This document shows, piece after piece, positions 40,435-48,145 of a stretch of 48,145 nucleotides of DNA. The notes beneath the pieces were generated by a model that saw only the letters and a program-made list of their open reading frames with translations, had not been told where the DNA came from and did no database searches. Every line of letters begins with the position of its first letter. Position 1 is the stretch's first letter. The stretch is taken from NCBI GenBank assembly GCA_001780985.1, contig MFJV01000001.1, positions 581,321-629,465 of the forward strand, read 5' to 3'. A program made the position numbers and the translations under genes. The stretch comes from Candidatus Gottesmanbacteria bacterium RIFCSPLOWO2_01_FULL_43_11b. GTDB lineage: Bacteria > Patescibacteriota > Microgenomatia > UBA10105 > UBA927.

Positions 40435-41514
40435 ATGTCCAAGTTGATTGACGAAGTTGCCTCTCTCAAACAAAAAATAACTGAAGCTCATATTTCTAAA
40501 GATTTAGAAATCAGGGTTATGGGAAATTTGGAGGAAATTGAAAGGTTGGAAAACGACATCACCGCACGCGTCCATGTGGAACAAATGCTCAATTACATTG
40601 AGTGGGTTGTGAATTTGCCGTGGAACCAGAGGACGACGGATATCCTTGATTTATCGAAAGCGAAAGAAATTTTGGAAAAAAATCACTACGGCCTTAAGCC
40701 TGTTAAAGAACGGATTTTGGAATATTTAGCTGTCCTTAAACTCAATCTCGGAAGAGCTAAGGAAAAAGAGGACGAAACCAAACTTTCTCACGCAATTTTA
40801 GCTCGCAGGGCTCCGATTTTATGTCTCGTCGGACTTGTCGGAACCGGAAAAACCACACTTGCCAAATCCATTGCGCAAGCAATGAACCGTCGATTTGTCC
40901 GGATCCCGTTTGGTGGCATGAGCGATGCACTTGATTTACGCGGACAATCCCGCGTTCGACCAGATGCAGAGATAGGATTGGTTCTTAAGGCGCTTCGGTT
41001 CGCCGGTAGCAAAAATCCGGTCATGTTACTTGATGAAATTGACCGTGTTGCAGAGGCTTCACGGGGAGATATTATGGGAGTCTTAGTTGAGCTCCTTGAT
41101 CCGGAGCAGAATCAGGCATTCACCGACCACTATCTTGATTTCCCGTTTGATTTATCCGAAGTTCTTTTTATCGCGACAGCAAATAATACGACCAATATTG
41201 CCACAGCAGTTTTGGACAGACTTGAACCGATTCAGATGCCCTCCTATACCGACGAGGAAAAAATAAAGATTGCACGTGACTATGTTTTACCTACACTTCT
41301 TCATGAATCGGGATTAACGCCCCAAAATTTGCAAATTGATGAAACTATCTGGCCAAAGCTCGTTCGCCCACTGGGATTTGATGCAGGTATTCGAAGTCTT
41401 GAGCGAACACTCAATAGTCTCACAAGAAAAGTAGCAAGAATGATTGTTGAAGGAAAAGGAAAGAGTTTCCGCGTGAGTGAGAATAATATTAAAGAATTTA
41501 TAGAAAGCTATTAA
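40435..41514 (+). CDS. Lon-like AAA+ ATPase without protease domain
   Basis: The 359 residues correspond to the middle of Lon protease. They begin with the helical linker (VNLPWNQRTTDILDLSKAKEIL, NHYGLKPVKERILEYLAV). The AAA+ module follows, with Walker A GLVGTGKTTLAKS, GGMSDALDLRGQSR, Walker B VMLLDEIDRV, ELLDPEQNQAFTDHYLDFPFDLSEVLFIATAN and the sensor-2 region GFDAGIRSLERTLN. Both the N-terminal substrate domain and the C-terminal Ser-Lys protease are missing. The chain ends in a normal stop after the small helical domain. It could be an unfoldase or remodelling factor. RNase J starts three bases later, so the two are co-transcribed. Confidence 0.9.
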   Translation: MSKLIDEVASLKQKITEAHISKDLEIRVMGNLEEIERLENDITARVHVEQMLNYIEWVVNLPWNQRTTDILDLSKAKEILEKNHYGLKPVKERILEYLAVLKLNLGRAKEKEDETKLSHAILARRAPILCLVGLVGTGKTTLAKSIAQAMNRRFVRIPFGGMSDALDLRGQSRVRPDAEIGLVLKALRFAGSKNPVMLLDEIDRVAEASRGDIMGVLVELLDPEQNQAFTDHYLDFPFDLSEVLFIATANNTTNIATAVLDRLEPIQMPSYTDEEKIKIARDYVLPTLLHESGLTPQNLQIDETIWPKLVRPLGFDAGIRSLERTLNSLTRKVARMIVEGKGKSFRVSENNIKEFIESY

Positions 41515-41517
41515 CGA

Positions 41518-43191
41518 ATGAAAGACTCCATAAGACTCGTCCCTCTGGGTGGTATAGGAAGTGTTACCAAAAACATGTACGTTTATGAGTATCGCTATGA
41601 CGGGAAATTACGCGATATTCTCATTGTTGACTGCGGTATTGGATTTCCTGACCCGGAAATGTACGGCGTTGACTTAGTGATTCCGGATATCCAGTATCTT
41701 TCGAACAAAAAACAATTCATACGGGGACTCGTTTTTACGCATGGTCATGACGATCACATTGGTGCAATCCCATATTTATATCCGGACCTCAACAAAATCC
41801 CGATGTGGGCAACCAAACTCACAGCCGCGTTTGCTAATTTAAAACTCAAAGACGCACAAATTCGTGATCGTGTGACCCCGGTTCCGTTTGAAAAAACGCT
41901 TTCAATAGGCCCGTTTCGTGTGCATTTCGTCCGGGTGACGCACTCAGTTCCCGATACGTCAAACCTTATTATCGAAACTCCGATAGGTGTTTTATACCAC
42001 GGCAGCGATTTTAAATTTGATGCAACACCTCTCGACGGGAAAGTATCGGAGATATATAAAATTAACGAGGCAGGGAAACGGGGAGTTTTGTGTTTGCTTA
42101 CCGATAGTTTAGGGAGTGAACGGGCAGGCCAGACTCCTTCGGAACAATCTATCGGTCTTACCATAGAGCGGGAGCTTAAACGCGCATCCGGAAGAGTGCT
42201 CTTTACCACTCAGTCAAGCAATATTTCTCGCATTCAACTCGCCATTGAAAAAGCCATTTTTTATAAACGCTCAATTGCGTTTTTAGGAAGAAGCATTGAT
42301 CAAAACGTGGAGGAGGCGATAAAAATTGGTTATATGCGCTTCCCAAAAGAATCACTCATTCGTGATCGTGACCTCAAAAGACTTCCCGCAAATAAGCAGT
42401 TCCTCGTTGTTGCGGGCAGTCAAGGGCAGGTCGACTCGGCTCTTGCTCGAATTGCCCATGACGAGCATAGATTTGTTCATTTAGAAGAAGGGGATACGGT
42501 TATTTTTTCTGCAGACCCTATTCCTGGTCATGAAAATGATGTCAATACGCTCATAGATCAAATTTATAGGAAAGGAGCCAGAGTTTCATATTCGGACATT
42601 ATGGAAGATCTCCATGTGTCAGGGCACGGTAGTCAAGTTGACCTCATGCTGTTACTTTCTGCACTTGGTCCTCGATACGTCATGCCAATGGGGGGAACAT
42701 ATAAACACCTCATGCAGTATAGACGCCTTGCTCAAGATCTAGGGTACGACAAGCGCGACGTAATAATCCCGGAGGAAGGAGAAATACTGGAGTTTCAAGA
42801 GGGAAGTCCTCCCCGCGTTGTCGATCATATCACTCTAGAAAACATCATGATTGATGGGTTGGGGATTGGGGACGTTGGCAACGTTGTGCTTCGCGATAGG
42901 CAAACGATTGCTAAAGAAGGGATTGTTGTCGTTGTCGTTCCAATAGAAAAATCAACCGGAAGGATGACAAGTCAACCGGATATCATTTCCCGCGGATTTA
43001 TTTTTATTAAAGAGTCGGGTGCGTTAGTAAAACAGGCACGACATGTTGTAGCCCAATCTATTCGATTGAAAAAAGGACGAATGTTAGACTGGCAATTTGT
43101 GCGGAAGCAAATTGAAGAAAACTTAGGCCGCTTTCTTAAAAACGAAACCGGTCGCACTCCCCTCATCGTCCCCGTTGTCGTTGAAGTGTAG
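41518..43191 (+). CDS. rnj: ribonuclease J
   Basis: The 557 residues contain the beta-CASP metallo-lactamase core. The metal site THGHDDHIGAIPYL is followed by TKLTAAFANLKL, VTHSVPDTSNLIIETPIG and GSDFKFD. The beta-CASP insert ends in SGHGSQVDLMLLLSALGPRYVMPMGG. RNase J has endonuclease and 5'-3' exonuclease activity in mRNA decay and rRNA maturation. The C-terminal domain is present. It follows the Lon-like gene with a three-base gap. With pnp nearby it makes this a small RNA-turnover neighbourhood. Confidence 0.93.
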   Translation: MKDSIRLVPLGGIGSVTKNMYVYEYRYDGKLRDILIVDCGIGFPDPEMYGVDLVIPDIQYLSNKKQFIRGLVFTHGHDDHIGAIPYLYPDLNKIPMWATKLTAAFANLKLKDAQIRDRVTPVPFEKTLSIGPFRVHFVRVTHSVPDTSNLIIETPIGVLYHGSDFKFDATPLDGKVSEIYKINEAGKRGVLCLLTDSLGSERAGQTPSEQSIGLTIERELKRASGRVLFTTQSSNISRIQLAIEKAIFYKRSIAFLGRSIDQNVEEAIKIGYMRFPKESLIRDRDLKRLPANKQFLVVAGSQGQVDSALARIAHDEHRFVHLEEGDTVIFSADPIPGHENDVNTLIDQIYRKGARVSYSDIMEDLHVSGHGSQVDLMLLLSALGPRYVMPMGGTYKHLMQYRRLAQDLGYDKRDVIIPEEGEILEFQEGSPPRVVDHITLENIMIDGLGIGDVGNVVLRDRQTIAKEGIVVVVVPIEKSTGRMTSQPDIISRGFIFIKESGALVKQARHVVAQSIRLKKGRMLDWQFVRKQIEENLGRFLKNETGRTPLIVPVVVEV

Positions 43192-43209
43192 CTATCGAGG
43201 CTCTATACT
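43181..43209 (+). promoter_or_regulatory. ftsK promoter
   Basis: TTGAAG (43181-43186, at the end of the RNase J gene), 17 bases, TATACT (43204-43209). The ATG follows 12 bases later. Confidence 0.6.
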
Positions 43210-43221
43210 AACACTACGGTT

Positions 43222-45342
43222 ATGAAATGGAAGCGAAAGAGAAAATACCATAAACGAAGTCGATTGTTTAAATTTAAACTTAAAAAACAAACGACATACA
43301 CAGTCGGAGCTATTTGGTTGTGGATAATCGCCGGAGCCATAACACTCTCATTTTTTGGCGAAGGAGTGCTCCTCAATCGTTTACGGGATGAGTTAGTGTA
43401 TCAAGTGGGATGGACCTACTATCTTCTTCCGCCCTTTCTTGTCTCTTTAAGTTTTCTTTTTTTCAAAGTAAAGTCGGAGTTTGGTAAATCCAATGTTCCA
43501 CTCGGTTTAGGACTTGGCGTTCTTTCTCTTATAGGACTAACACAAGCGGGGACTATTGGCGAATCGCTCTGGGAGACTATTTCTAGTGCAATCGCAGGGG
43601 AAGGTGCGTTTTTGGTTTTCTTGGGACTTTTAGTTGTAGGACTCATCATTCTTTTTGATACATCTCTTGATCGATTTGTAAATTTTCTCCTTGTGGGTAT
43701 TCAGACACTTTCTGACATGATGAAAAACATGGTGAAAAAGTTTGCTGCAAGAAAAGATGCGTTTACTCCGCGCCAAATTCCGTTAACCATAAAGGGTGAA
43801 GATACACAGGGTAAGATTGCTAAAGCTCCCATGATCCCCCCGCCGATCCCTTCAACAAAAGGGGCGCTTAAAATTACCGTCCCGCAAGGATCAGCGGATT
43901 TAGGCATGTGGGAGTATCCTCCGCATTCACTTTTATCTGATGGTCCTGGAGAAAAAGCAGACAGGGGCGACATTCGAAGAAATGCAGCGATTATTGAAAA
44001 GACGCTGGATAGTTTTGGGCTTGCCGCAAAAGTCACGGAAGTAAACACAGGACCGGCGGTTACTCAATATGCGCTTGAAATTGCTCTGGGAACTAAAGTA
44101 AGCAAAATTACTTCTCTCTCGAGTGACCTCGCACTCGCCCTAGCAGCACCAACGGGCCAAGTTCGCATTGAAGCACCAATTCCGGGAAGAAACCTCGTGG
44201 GTATTGAAATTCCAAATCGAGGTTTAGAGTTTGTGACACTCAAGCACATGTTAAGTTCGGAGCTTATGAGAAAAGCCAAGAGTAAACTCGCTGTTGCATT
44301 AGGGCTTGATGTATCGGGCAATCCCATTATTACCGACATTGCGAAAATGCCTCATGTTTTGGTTGCCGGTACCACAGGAAGCGGGAAATCAGTACTCATT
44401 AACTCGTGGATTTGTTCGCTTCTTTTTCGAACAACTCCCGCAGAGGTTCGACTTATTATGGTGGACCCCAAGCGCGTGGAGCTTATTGGCTATAACGGGA
44501 ATCCCCATCTTCTGACTCCTGTAATCGTCGAACCGGACAAAATTCTTTCAGCGCTGCGGTGGGCGATGAATGAAATGGAATCTCGCTATAAGCAGTTTGC
44601 CGAAGTTGGTGTCCGTAACATTGATGGATTCAATGAACTTTCTGGTTTTCAGGCGATGCCCTATATAGTGATTTTTGTCGATGAACTTGCTGATCTCATG
44701 GCCTATGCGCCGGTTGAGGTGGAAGATGCAATAACAAGACTTGCCCAAATGGCTCGGGCTACTGGCATTCACCTGGTTGTTGCAACCCAACGACCAAGTG
44801 TTGATGTAATAACAGGACTTATTAAAGCGAATATCCCTTGCCGTATCGCGTTTAATGTATCCTCAATGGTTGATTCCCGTGTCATAATCGACATGCCTGG
44901 TGCTGAAAAACTTCTCGGGCGCGGTGACATGCTCTATATTCCTCCGGATCAAAGCAAACCGAGCCGTATCCAGGGAACATTTGTGTCGGATAACGAGGTG
45001 AAAAAGGTTGTGGACTATCTTAAAAGTAAAAATATCCCTACGCAATATACAGAGGAGGTAACAAGTACACCACTTACTGGATGGAAAAAGGGAAGTCCAT
45101 TAACAGGCGGAGTTGATGGGAGAGATCAGTTATTTGAAGATGCACTCCGATTGGTCTGTCAATTTGATAAGGCATCTGCGTCACTTCTTCAGCGAAGGCT
45201 TTCGATCGGTTACGCGAGGGCTGCGCGGATTATCGATCAACTGGAATCGAGCGGAGTCATTGGTCCGGGGGAAGGTTCTAAACCTCGAGACGTACTGGTG
45301 AAAAATCCTGATGATTTTTTAGCGCAACAGGCATCTATTTGA
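43222..45342 (+). CDS. ftsK: FtsK/SpoIIIE DNA translocase
   Basis: The 706 residues begin with a basic start and four membrane helices (first AIWLWIIAGAITLSFF, last AFLVFLGLLVVGLIILF). A short linker follows, then the alpha/beta motor domain with Walker A VAGTTGSGKSVLINSW, Walker B YIVIFVDELADLM and VATQRPSVDVITGLIKANIP. The C-terminal gamma winged helix (DQLFEDALRLVCQFDKAS, LSIGYARAARIIDQLESSGVIG) reads polarity sequences on the chromosome. FtsK pumps chromosome ends through the septum during division. The linker is short compared with E. coli. Confidence 0.96.
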   Translation: MKWKRKRKYHKRSRLFKFKLKKQTTYTVGAIWLWIIAGAITLSFFGEGVLLNRLRDELVYQVGWTYYLLPPFLVSLSFLFFKVKSEFGKSNVPLGLGLGVLSLIGLTQAGTIGESLWETISSAIAGEGAFLVFLGLLVVGLIILFDTSLDRFVNFLLVGIQTLSDMMKNMVKKFAARKDAFTPRQIPLTIKGEDTQGKIAKAPMIPPPIPSTKGALKITVPQGSADLGMWEYPPHSLLSDGPGEKADRGDIRRNAAIIEKTLDSFGLAAKVTEVNTGPAVTQYALEIALGTKVSKITSLSSDLALALAAPTGQVRIEAPIPGRNLVGIEIPNRGLEFVTLKHMLSSELMRKAKSKLAVALGLDVSGNPIITDIAKMPHVLVAGTTGSGKSVLINSWICSLLFRTTPAEVRLIMVDPKRVELIGYNGNPHLLTPVIVEPDKILSALRWAMNEMESRYKQFAEVGVRNIDGFNELSGFQAMPYIVIFVDELADLMAYAPVEVEDAITRLAQMARATGIHLVVATQRPSVDVITGLIKANIPCRIAFNVSSMVDSRVIIDMPGAEKLLGRGDMLYIPPDQSKPSRIQGTFVSDNEVKKVVDYLKSKNIPTQYTEEVTSTPLTGWKKGSPLTGGVDGRDQLFEDALRLVCQFDKASASLLQRRLSIGYARAARIIDQLESSGVIGPGEGSKPRDVLVKNPDDFLAQQASI

Positions 45343-45343
45343 A

Positions 45344-45982
45344 ATGAAAACTGTTGGCACACTCCTCAAGGAAACACGGGTAGTTAAGGGATATACGTTG
45401 GATGACGTAGAAGCGGCGACGAAAATCCGGGCTAATTTTTTGGCCGCGATAGAAGCGGATGATTTCCGTCGTCTCCCTACACCCGCTGTTGTTCGAGGAT
45501 TTGTCAATAATTACGCGGAATTTTTAGGCCTCAATAGTCAAACAATATTGGCTTTTTTACGCCGGCAAATACGGGACGTGCCGAGAACGAGTTTACTACC
45601 GAAACAGCCTTCGATTGCTTTTACCCGGCCATTTCTCCAGTTGACACCGACAAAATTTCTTCTCCTTCTCGTCGGAGGTCTCGTGGTTATTTTTTTACTC
45701 TACCTCGGATTGCAATACCGACAATTAAAACAGCCACCCGCCCTTTCTCTTGAGCAGCCTGCTGATCAACTTGTCTCCCGAGAGAAACGAATTGAAGTTA
45801 TTGGCAGGACTGATTCCGATGCGACTGTCATGGTGAATAATGTCAGCATTTTAGTGCGAAGCGATGGACGGTTTTATGACACAGTGAATCTCGAACCGGG
45901 CGTAAATAAAATATCTGTTGTTGCAACAAGTCGATTCGGAAAAATAACAACGGAAACAAGAGAAGTAGGATATCAACCCTAA
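45344..45982 (+). CDS. RodZ-like HTH membrane protein
   Basis: The 212 residues begin with a Cro-like helix-turn-helix of the RodZ type (GTLLKETRVVKGYTLDDVEAATKI, AIEADDFRRLPTPAVVRGFVNNYAEFLGL). One membrane helix (FLLLLVGGLVVIFLLYLGL) follows, and an outer beta domain (RIEVIGRTDSDATVMVNNVSI). RodZ links the MreB cytoskeleton to wall synthesis in rod-shaped cells. The gene starts one base after the ftsK stop, so it is co-transcribed with ftsK. The outer domain looks like a glucodextranase/Ig-type module. Confidence 0.85.
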   Translation: MKTVGTLLKETRVVKGYTLDDVEAATKIRANFLAAIEADDFRRLPTPAVVRGFVNNYAEFLGLNSQTILAFLRRQIRDVPRTSLLPKQPSIAFTRPFLQLTPTKFLLLLVGGLVVIFLLYLGLQYRQLKQPPALSLEQPADQLVSREKRIEVIGRTDSDATVMVNNVSILVRSDGRFYDTVNLEPGVNKISVVATSRFGKITTETREVGYQP

Positions 45983-45989
45983 ATTCATA

Positions 45990-46018
45990 TTGACAGAATT
46001 AAACTCTTGATAGATACT
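45990..46018 (+). promoter_or_regulatory. promoter of the DUF948-like/YtxH-like pair
   Basis: TTGACA (45990-45995), 17 bases, GATACT (46013-46018). The ATG is at 46039. Confidence 0.55.
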
Positions 46019-46038
46019 ACGGTGTACTAACTCTGCCC

Positions 46039-46299
46039 ATGGATCCAATTCAACTTCTTATCATCGTCGTTACACTTATTCTGACTATTCTCCTTGTGGT
46101 TTTAGGTATTCAAATGTGGTTCATCCTCAAAGAAATCAGGATTTCTATCCAAAAAATGAATAAAATGCTTGACGACATGCAAAAAGTAACAGGAACAGTG
46201 GGTGAAGGAGTGTCAAATCTTGGGGGAGTGATGAGCGGACTGAAAGCAGGATTATCTATCTTTTCATCGCTACGGAAAAAAGGAGAGGGTGATGAGTGA
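46039..46299 (+). CDS. DUF948-like small membrane protein
   Basis: The 86 residues consist of one N-terminal membrane helix (LLIIVVTLILTILLVVLGIQM), an amphipathic coiled-coil part (KEIRISIQKMNKMLDDMQKV) and a glycine-rich stretch. This resembles DUF948/YtxG-type general stress proteins, which commonly sit next to YtxH-like genes as here. The role is unknown; association with the cell envelope is inferred. The end overlaps the next gene by eight bases. Confidence 0.65.
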   Translation: MDPIQLLIIVVTLILTILLVVLGIQMWFILKEIRISIQKMNKMLDDMQKVTGTVGEGVSNLGGVMSGLKAGLSIFSSLRKKGEGDE

Positions 46300-46597
46300 A
46301 AACAATCGTGATGTAAAATTTTGGGTTGGTTTTTTTATCGGTGGATTTATCGGCGCGGTCGTATTATTTTTTCTGGGAACAAAAGAAGGAAAAAAGAGAG
46401 GAAAAGATATCCTCGATGAATTTGCAGATAAACTTGAGAGTTTTGAACGAAAAGGAGAGGAAATTAAGGGAGAAATCGCAGAAACTGCCACAGAGAAAAT
46501 AGATTCAGCCCTTGCCCACATAGAAGCCCTTCAGGAGAGAGGTAGAGAAACAACTGCGGCTCTCCGTCGCCGCTTCAAGAATGTCCCCAAAAAATAA
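46292..46597 (+). CDS. YtxH-like membrane protein
   Basis: The start is ATG 46292, six bases after AGGAG, rather than the listed GTG 46289. The 101 residues begin with a glycine-rich membrane helix of YtxH type (FWVGFFIGGFIGAVVLFFLGTKEGKKRGKD). A long charged coiled coil (FADKLESFERKGEEIKGEIAE) and a basic tail follow. YtxH proteins are small envelope or stress proteins of unknown mechanism. Paired with the DUF948-like gene. Confidence 0.72.
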   Translation: MSENNRDVKFWVGFFIGGFIGAVVLFFLGTKEGKKRGKDILDEFADKLESFERKGEEIKGEIAETATEKIDSALAHIEALQERGRETTAALRRRFKNVPKK

Positions 46598-46605
46598 CTT
46601 CAATC

Positions 46606-46634
46606 TTGACTTTTGAAATGGTAGAGCGTACTAT
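46606..46634 (+). promoter_or_regulatory. promoter of the gene at 46667
   Basis: TTGACT (46606-46611), 17 bases, TACTAT (46629-46634). The leader then carries AGGGAGGTG six bases before the ATG, a strong ribosome binding site. Confidence 0.55.
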
Positions 46635-46666
46635 CGGCCTTAATATACTTTAGGGAGGTGCATTCT

Positions 46667-47032
46667 ATGACTATTTTTGAAATACAAGCAAGAATAGATG
46701 AAGATGATCCACGTAACCCATACAGAGTTGTTTCAAGTAGAGAACTTCCACCAGGTGAACATACTCTTACAACAACTATAGCTAGTGCTATTGTTGAAGT
46801 TACACCCGATGAGCATGTTATCGTCGATTTCGGACAAAGCAAAGGAGATTTTGATATACCGATTCTGGGGACAAGTAGAGAAGGAACTTATGAAGGTGAA
46901 GTGGGGCGAGTTGAATTGAAACCTAAGATAGCTAAAACAGTAATCCAGTTGCCTCGCCATCTTGATAATGAAAATGCTCTACTTGTTATGAGATTGAAAA
47001 CCCGCCCAAAAGTTGGACAGATAATAGCATAA
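46667..47032 (+). CDS. unknown soluble beta-rich protein
   Basis: The listed start is GTG 46658, but that codon lies inside the Shine-Dalgarno AGGGAGGTG, so I choose ATG 46667. The 121 residues have many valine/threonine strands (TLTTTIASAIVEVTPDEHVIVDFG, GEVGRVELKPKIAKTVIQLP) and a near absence of cysteine. There is no signal peptide or membrane segment. I do not recognise it. It has its own promoter and ribosome binding site and ends eight bases before the convergent tsaD. Confidence 0.6.
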   Translation: MTIFEIQARIDEDDPRNPYRVVSSRELPPGEHTLTTTIASAIVEVTPDEHVIVDFGQSKGDFDIPILGTSREGTYEGEVGRVELKPKIAKTVIQLPRHLDNENALLVMRLKTRPKVGQIIA

Positions 47033-47040
47033 GTAAATAG

Positions 47041-48009
47041 CTATATTTCCACTGATAAATCTGGTACGGAAGTAATCGTGTGCCAATCTTCTGGTTTTCC
47101 ACGAAAATAGGCATAACTTGCGATATACACTGCGTTGTCGGTGCACAAAGATACGGGTGGGACGATAGCCTGCGGGAGTTTTTCGCGAAGTCTCGTATTT
47201 GCTGCGACCCCGCCGCTTAAGAGAATTGATTTTACATTGTACTTTCGGGCTGCCCGATTTGTTTTCTCTACTAAAACGTCTGTAATTGCCTCCTGAATTT
47301 CATACGCAAAAGCTGATTTCACTTCCGATGTGGGAGATGCTTTCACATCGGAAGTGTTATGTTTCTTCCACTCCCGCATCACTGCGGTTTTAAGTCCCGA
47401 GAATGAAAAATTGAGCGAGTCGTCACGCATCATAGGTCGTGGCAAATGAATGACATCAGATTTCTTTGCGTTTTTTTGTATCGCCAGTCCTCCTCGGCTT
47501 CCAAACCCCAAAAGCCGTGCTGTTTTATCAAATGCTTCGCCGGCTGCATCATCGAGCGTTCCTCCGAGCCACGTTATGTCTTTAACTGATTTCATTAAAT
47601 AAAGTTCTGTGTGGCCTCCTGAAACAACAAGAGATATAGCGGGAAAAATAATTTTTTTATTATCAACAAAATTCGCATACATATGAGCAAGAACGTGATT
47701 GACAGGAATGAGTGGCTTGCCAGTGACCATACAGAGGGTCTTTGCAGTTTCCACGCCAACAAGTAAAGATCCGATCAGTCCCGGACCCACGGTCACTGCG
47801 ATTGCGTCATACTCTGACCCTAATGCTTCATTAATTGTTGGGATGATACAGCGAAGTTGTTCTCGCGCAGCAACTTCCGGCACAATGCCCCCATATTTTT
47901 CGTGCATTGCAGCGCTTGAGGCAACGACGTTACTTAATACTTTCACTCCATCCTCAACAACCGCCGCCGCTGTCTCATCACAGGATGTTTCTATTCCCAG
48001 AATTTTCAT
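47041..48009 (-). CDS. tsaD: tRNA N6-adenosine threonylcarbamoyltransferase TsaD
   Basis: The 322 residues show the ASKHA-fold enzyme pattern: GIETSCDETAAAVV at the start, the metal motif HVLAHMYA, VVSGGHTELYLM, the GGTLDDAAGEAFDKTAR loop and ILLSGGVAANTRLRE near the end. With TsaB/E/C it makes t6A37 on tRNAs that read ANN codons, which includes the tRNA-Ile at 2878. A palindromic insert at 47320-47356 adds about twelve residues (NTSDVKASPTSEVK) between the conserved LKTAVMREW and AFAYEIQEAI segments. None of TsaB, C or E is in the window. Confidence 0.95.
   Translation of the reverse strand: MKILGIETSCDETAAAVVEDGVKVLSNVVASSAAMHEKYGGIVPEVAAREQLRCIIPTINEALGSEYDAIAVTVGPGLIGSLLVGVETAKTLCMVTGKPLIPVNHVLAHMYANFVDNKKIIFPAISLVVSGGHTELYLMKSVKDITWLGGTLDDAAGEAFDKTARLLGFGSRGGLAIQKNAKKSDVIHLPRPMMRDDSLNFSFSGLKTAVMREWKKHNTSDVKASPTSEVKSAFAYEIQEAITDVLVEKTNRAARKYNVKSILLSGGVAANTRLREKLPQAIVPPVSLCTDNAVYIASYAYFRGKPEDWHTITSVPDLSVEI
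47320..47356. repeat. in-frame palindrome in tsaD
   Basis: CACTTCCGATGTG and CACATCGGAAGTG are perfect 13-base inverted repeats around an 11-base loop. The element encodes the extra TSDVKASPTSEV segment of TsaD. Confidence 0.88.
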
Positions 48010-48018
48010 GGATGTATT

Positions 48019-48145
48019 TTACTCGAGGCCTAGAAGTTTTGCGAGCTGGCTTGTTGAGGGAGTGTGGACTTTGGGGATAGTAATGAGTTCAGCGCCAATA
48101 CTTTGGGCTTGTTGTTTTTTCTTTTCGATAATTGGATCACCTTGG
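48019..48145 (-). CDS. C-terminal fragment of an unidentified protein (5' end outside window)
   Basis: An open minus-strand frame enters from the right edge and stops at 48019. It shows 42 codons ending GAELITIPKVHTPSTSQLAKLLGLE. The PSTSQLAKLLGL ending suggests a small helix that packs on an enzyme domain, but I cannot name the family from this part. It lies 9 bases upstream of tsaD on the same strand, so the two probably form an operon. Confidence 0.6.
   Translation of the reverse strand, partial: QGDPIIEKKKQQAQSIGAELITIPKVHTPSTSQLAKLLGLE

Noticed and set aside
47229-47242. TTTTACA resembling the ends of the 34746 element, within tsaD
   Set aside because: It is only a short A+T-rich match without the CCGGCCGG centre or a partner arm.
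1-48145. CRISPR arrays, rRNA genes, prophage or replication origin
   Set aside because: I looked for spaced direct repeats, rRNA signatures, phage structural genes and DnaA-box clusters and saw none.

Overview
The window looks like part of a chromosome from a Candidate Phyla Radiation (Patescibacteria) bacterium, most likely of the Microgenomates type. This is inference from gene content and style: densely packed genes, short versions of housekeeping proteins (HrcA, IF-2, NusA, TpiA), PilN/PilO with Thr-Pro-rich and fibronectin-like surface proteins, FemAB pairs, LCP and MurJ cell-wall genes, a protease-less Lon-like ATPase and a PaaX/Cas2-like gene. TGA is used as a normal stop, which argues against Gracilibacteria/Absconditabacteria. 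Many genes have a TATAAT-like -10 box only 6-10 bases before the start codon and no Shine-Dalgarno sequence, so leaderless transcripts look common. A few genes (dnaK, the ORF ending at 47032, the ORF starting at 36091) have clear ribosome binding sites.

Layout. 1-12.8 kb: the 3' part of a VirB4/TraD-like ATPase, a D-Ala-D-Ala ligase-like ATP-grasp, tRNA-Ile(UAU) abutting idi, an alpha/beta hydrolase, a UvrD helicase fused to a Fe-S-type PD-(D/E)XK nuclease, two FemAB proteins, a small membrane protein absent from the ORF track, a second UvrD/PcrA, tpiA and an LCP protein. 12.75-17.0 kb (minus): a pilN-pilO operon running into surface proteins. Then rpsT and murJ diverge. 19.0-22.7 kb (minus): a cohesin-like surface protein, a GH39-like glycosidase and a DUF2079 membrane protein. 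22.8-28.0 kb: a CIRCE-controlled hrcA-grpE-dnaK-X-Y-dnaJ operon with two unusual genes inserted before dnaJ. 28.0-30.1 kb: a small accessory island with a VapBC pair, a GNAT, a small unknown gene and a RelBE-like pair, several with palindromic operators. 30.1-33.9 kb: a structured leader, nusA, infB, an unknown gene and a DHH phosphoesterase-like gene. 34.7-35.6 kb: a PaaX/Cas2-like gene enclosed by matching palindromic terminal inverted repeats. 36.1-41.5 kb: rpsO with a switch-like leader, pnp, a large unknown gene and a Lon-like AAA+ ATPase. 41.5-48.1 kb: RNase J, ftsK, rodZ-like, DUF948-like and YtxH-like genes, an unknown gene, tsaD and the tail of another gene.

The strongest candidate for something new is the roughly 850-bp unit at 34746-35592. 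A single ORF with a winged helix and a Cas2-like fold is bounded by 40-bp palindromes, both centred on CCGGCCGG, whose outward-facing arms match in inverted orientation (23 of 25 bases). Second is the rpsO leader, whose four segments can pair as 1:2 plus 3:4 or as 1:4 plus 2:3, the latter burying the start codon. Third is a set of short palindromes inserted in frame into conserved genes (LCP, dnaK, dnaJ, DHH, tsaD). The LCP and dnaK inserts share the same architecture of two tandem 6-3-6 hairpins with different sequences. The nusA leader also has its own promoter, an early terminator and repeated complementary segments.

All family calls come from reading motifs by eye. No database search or folding computation was run.
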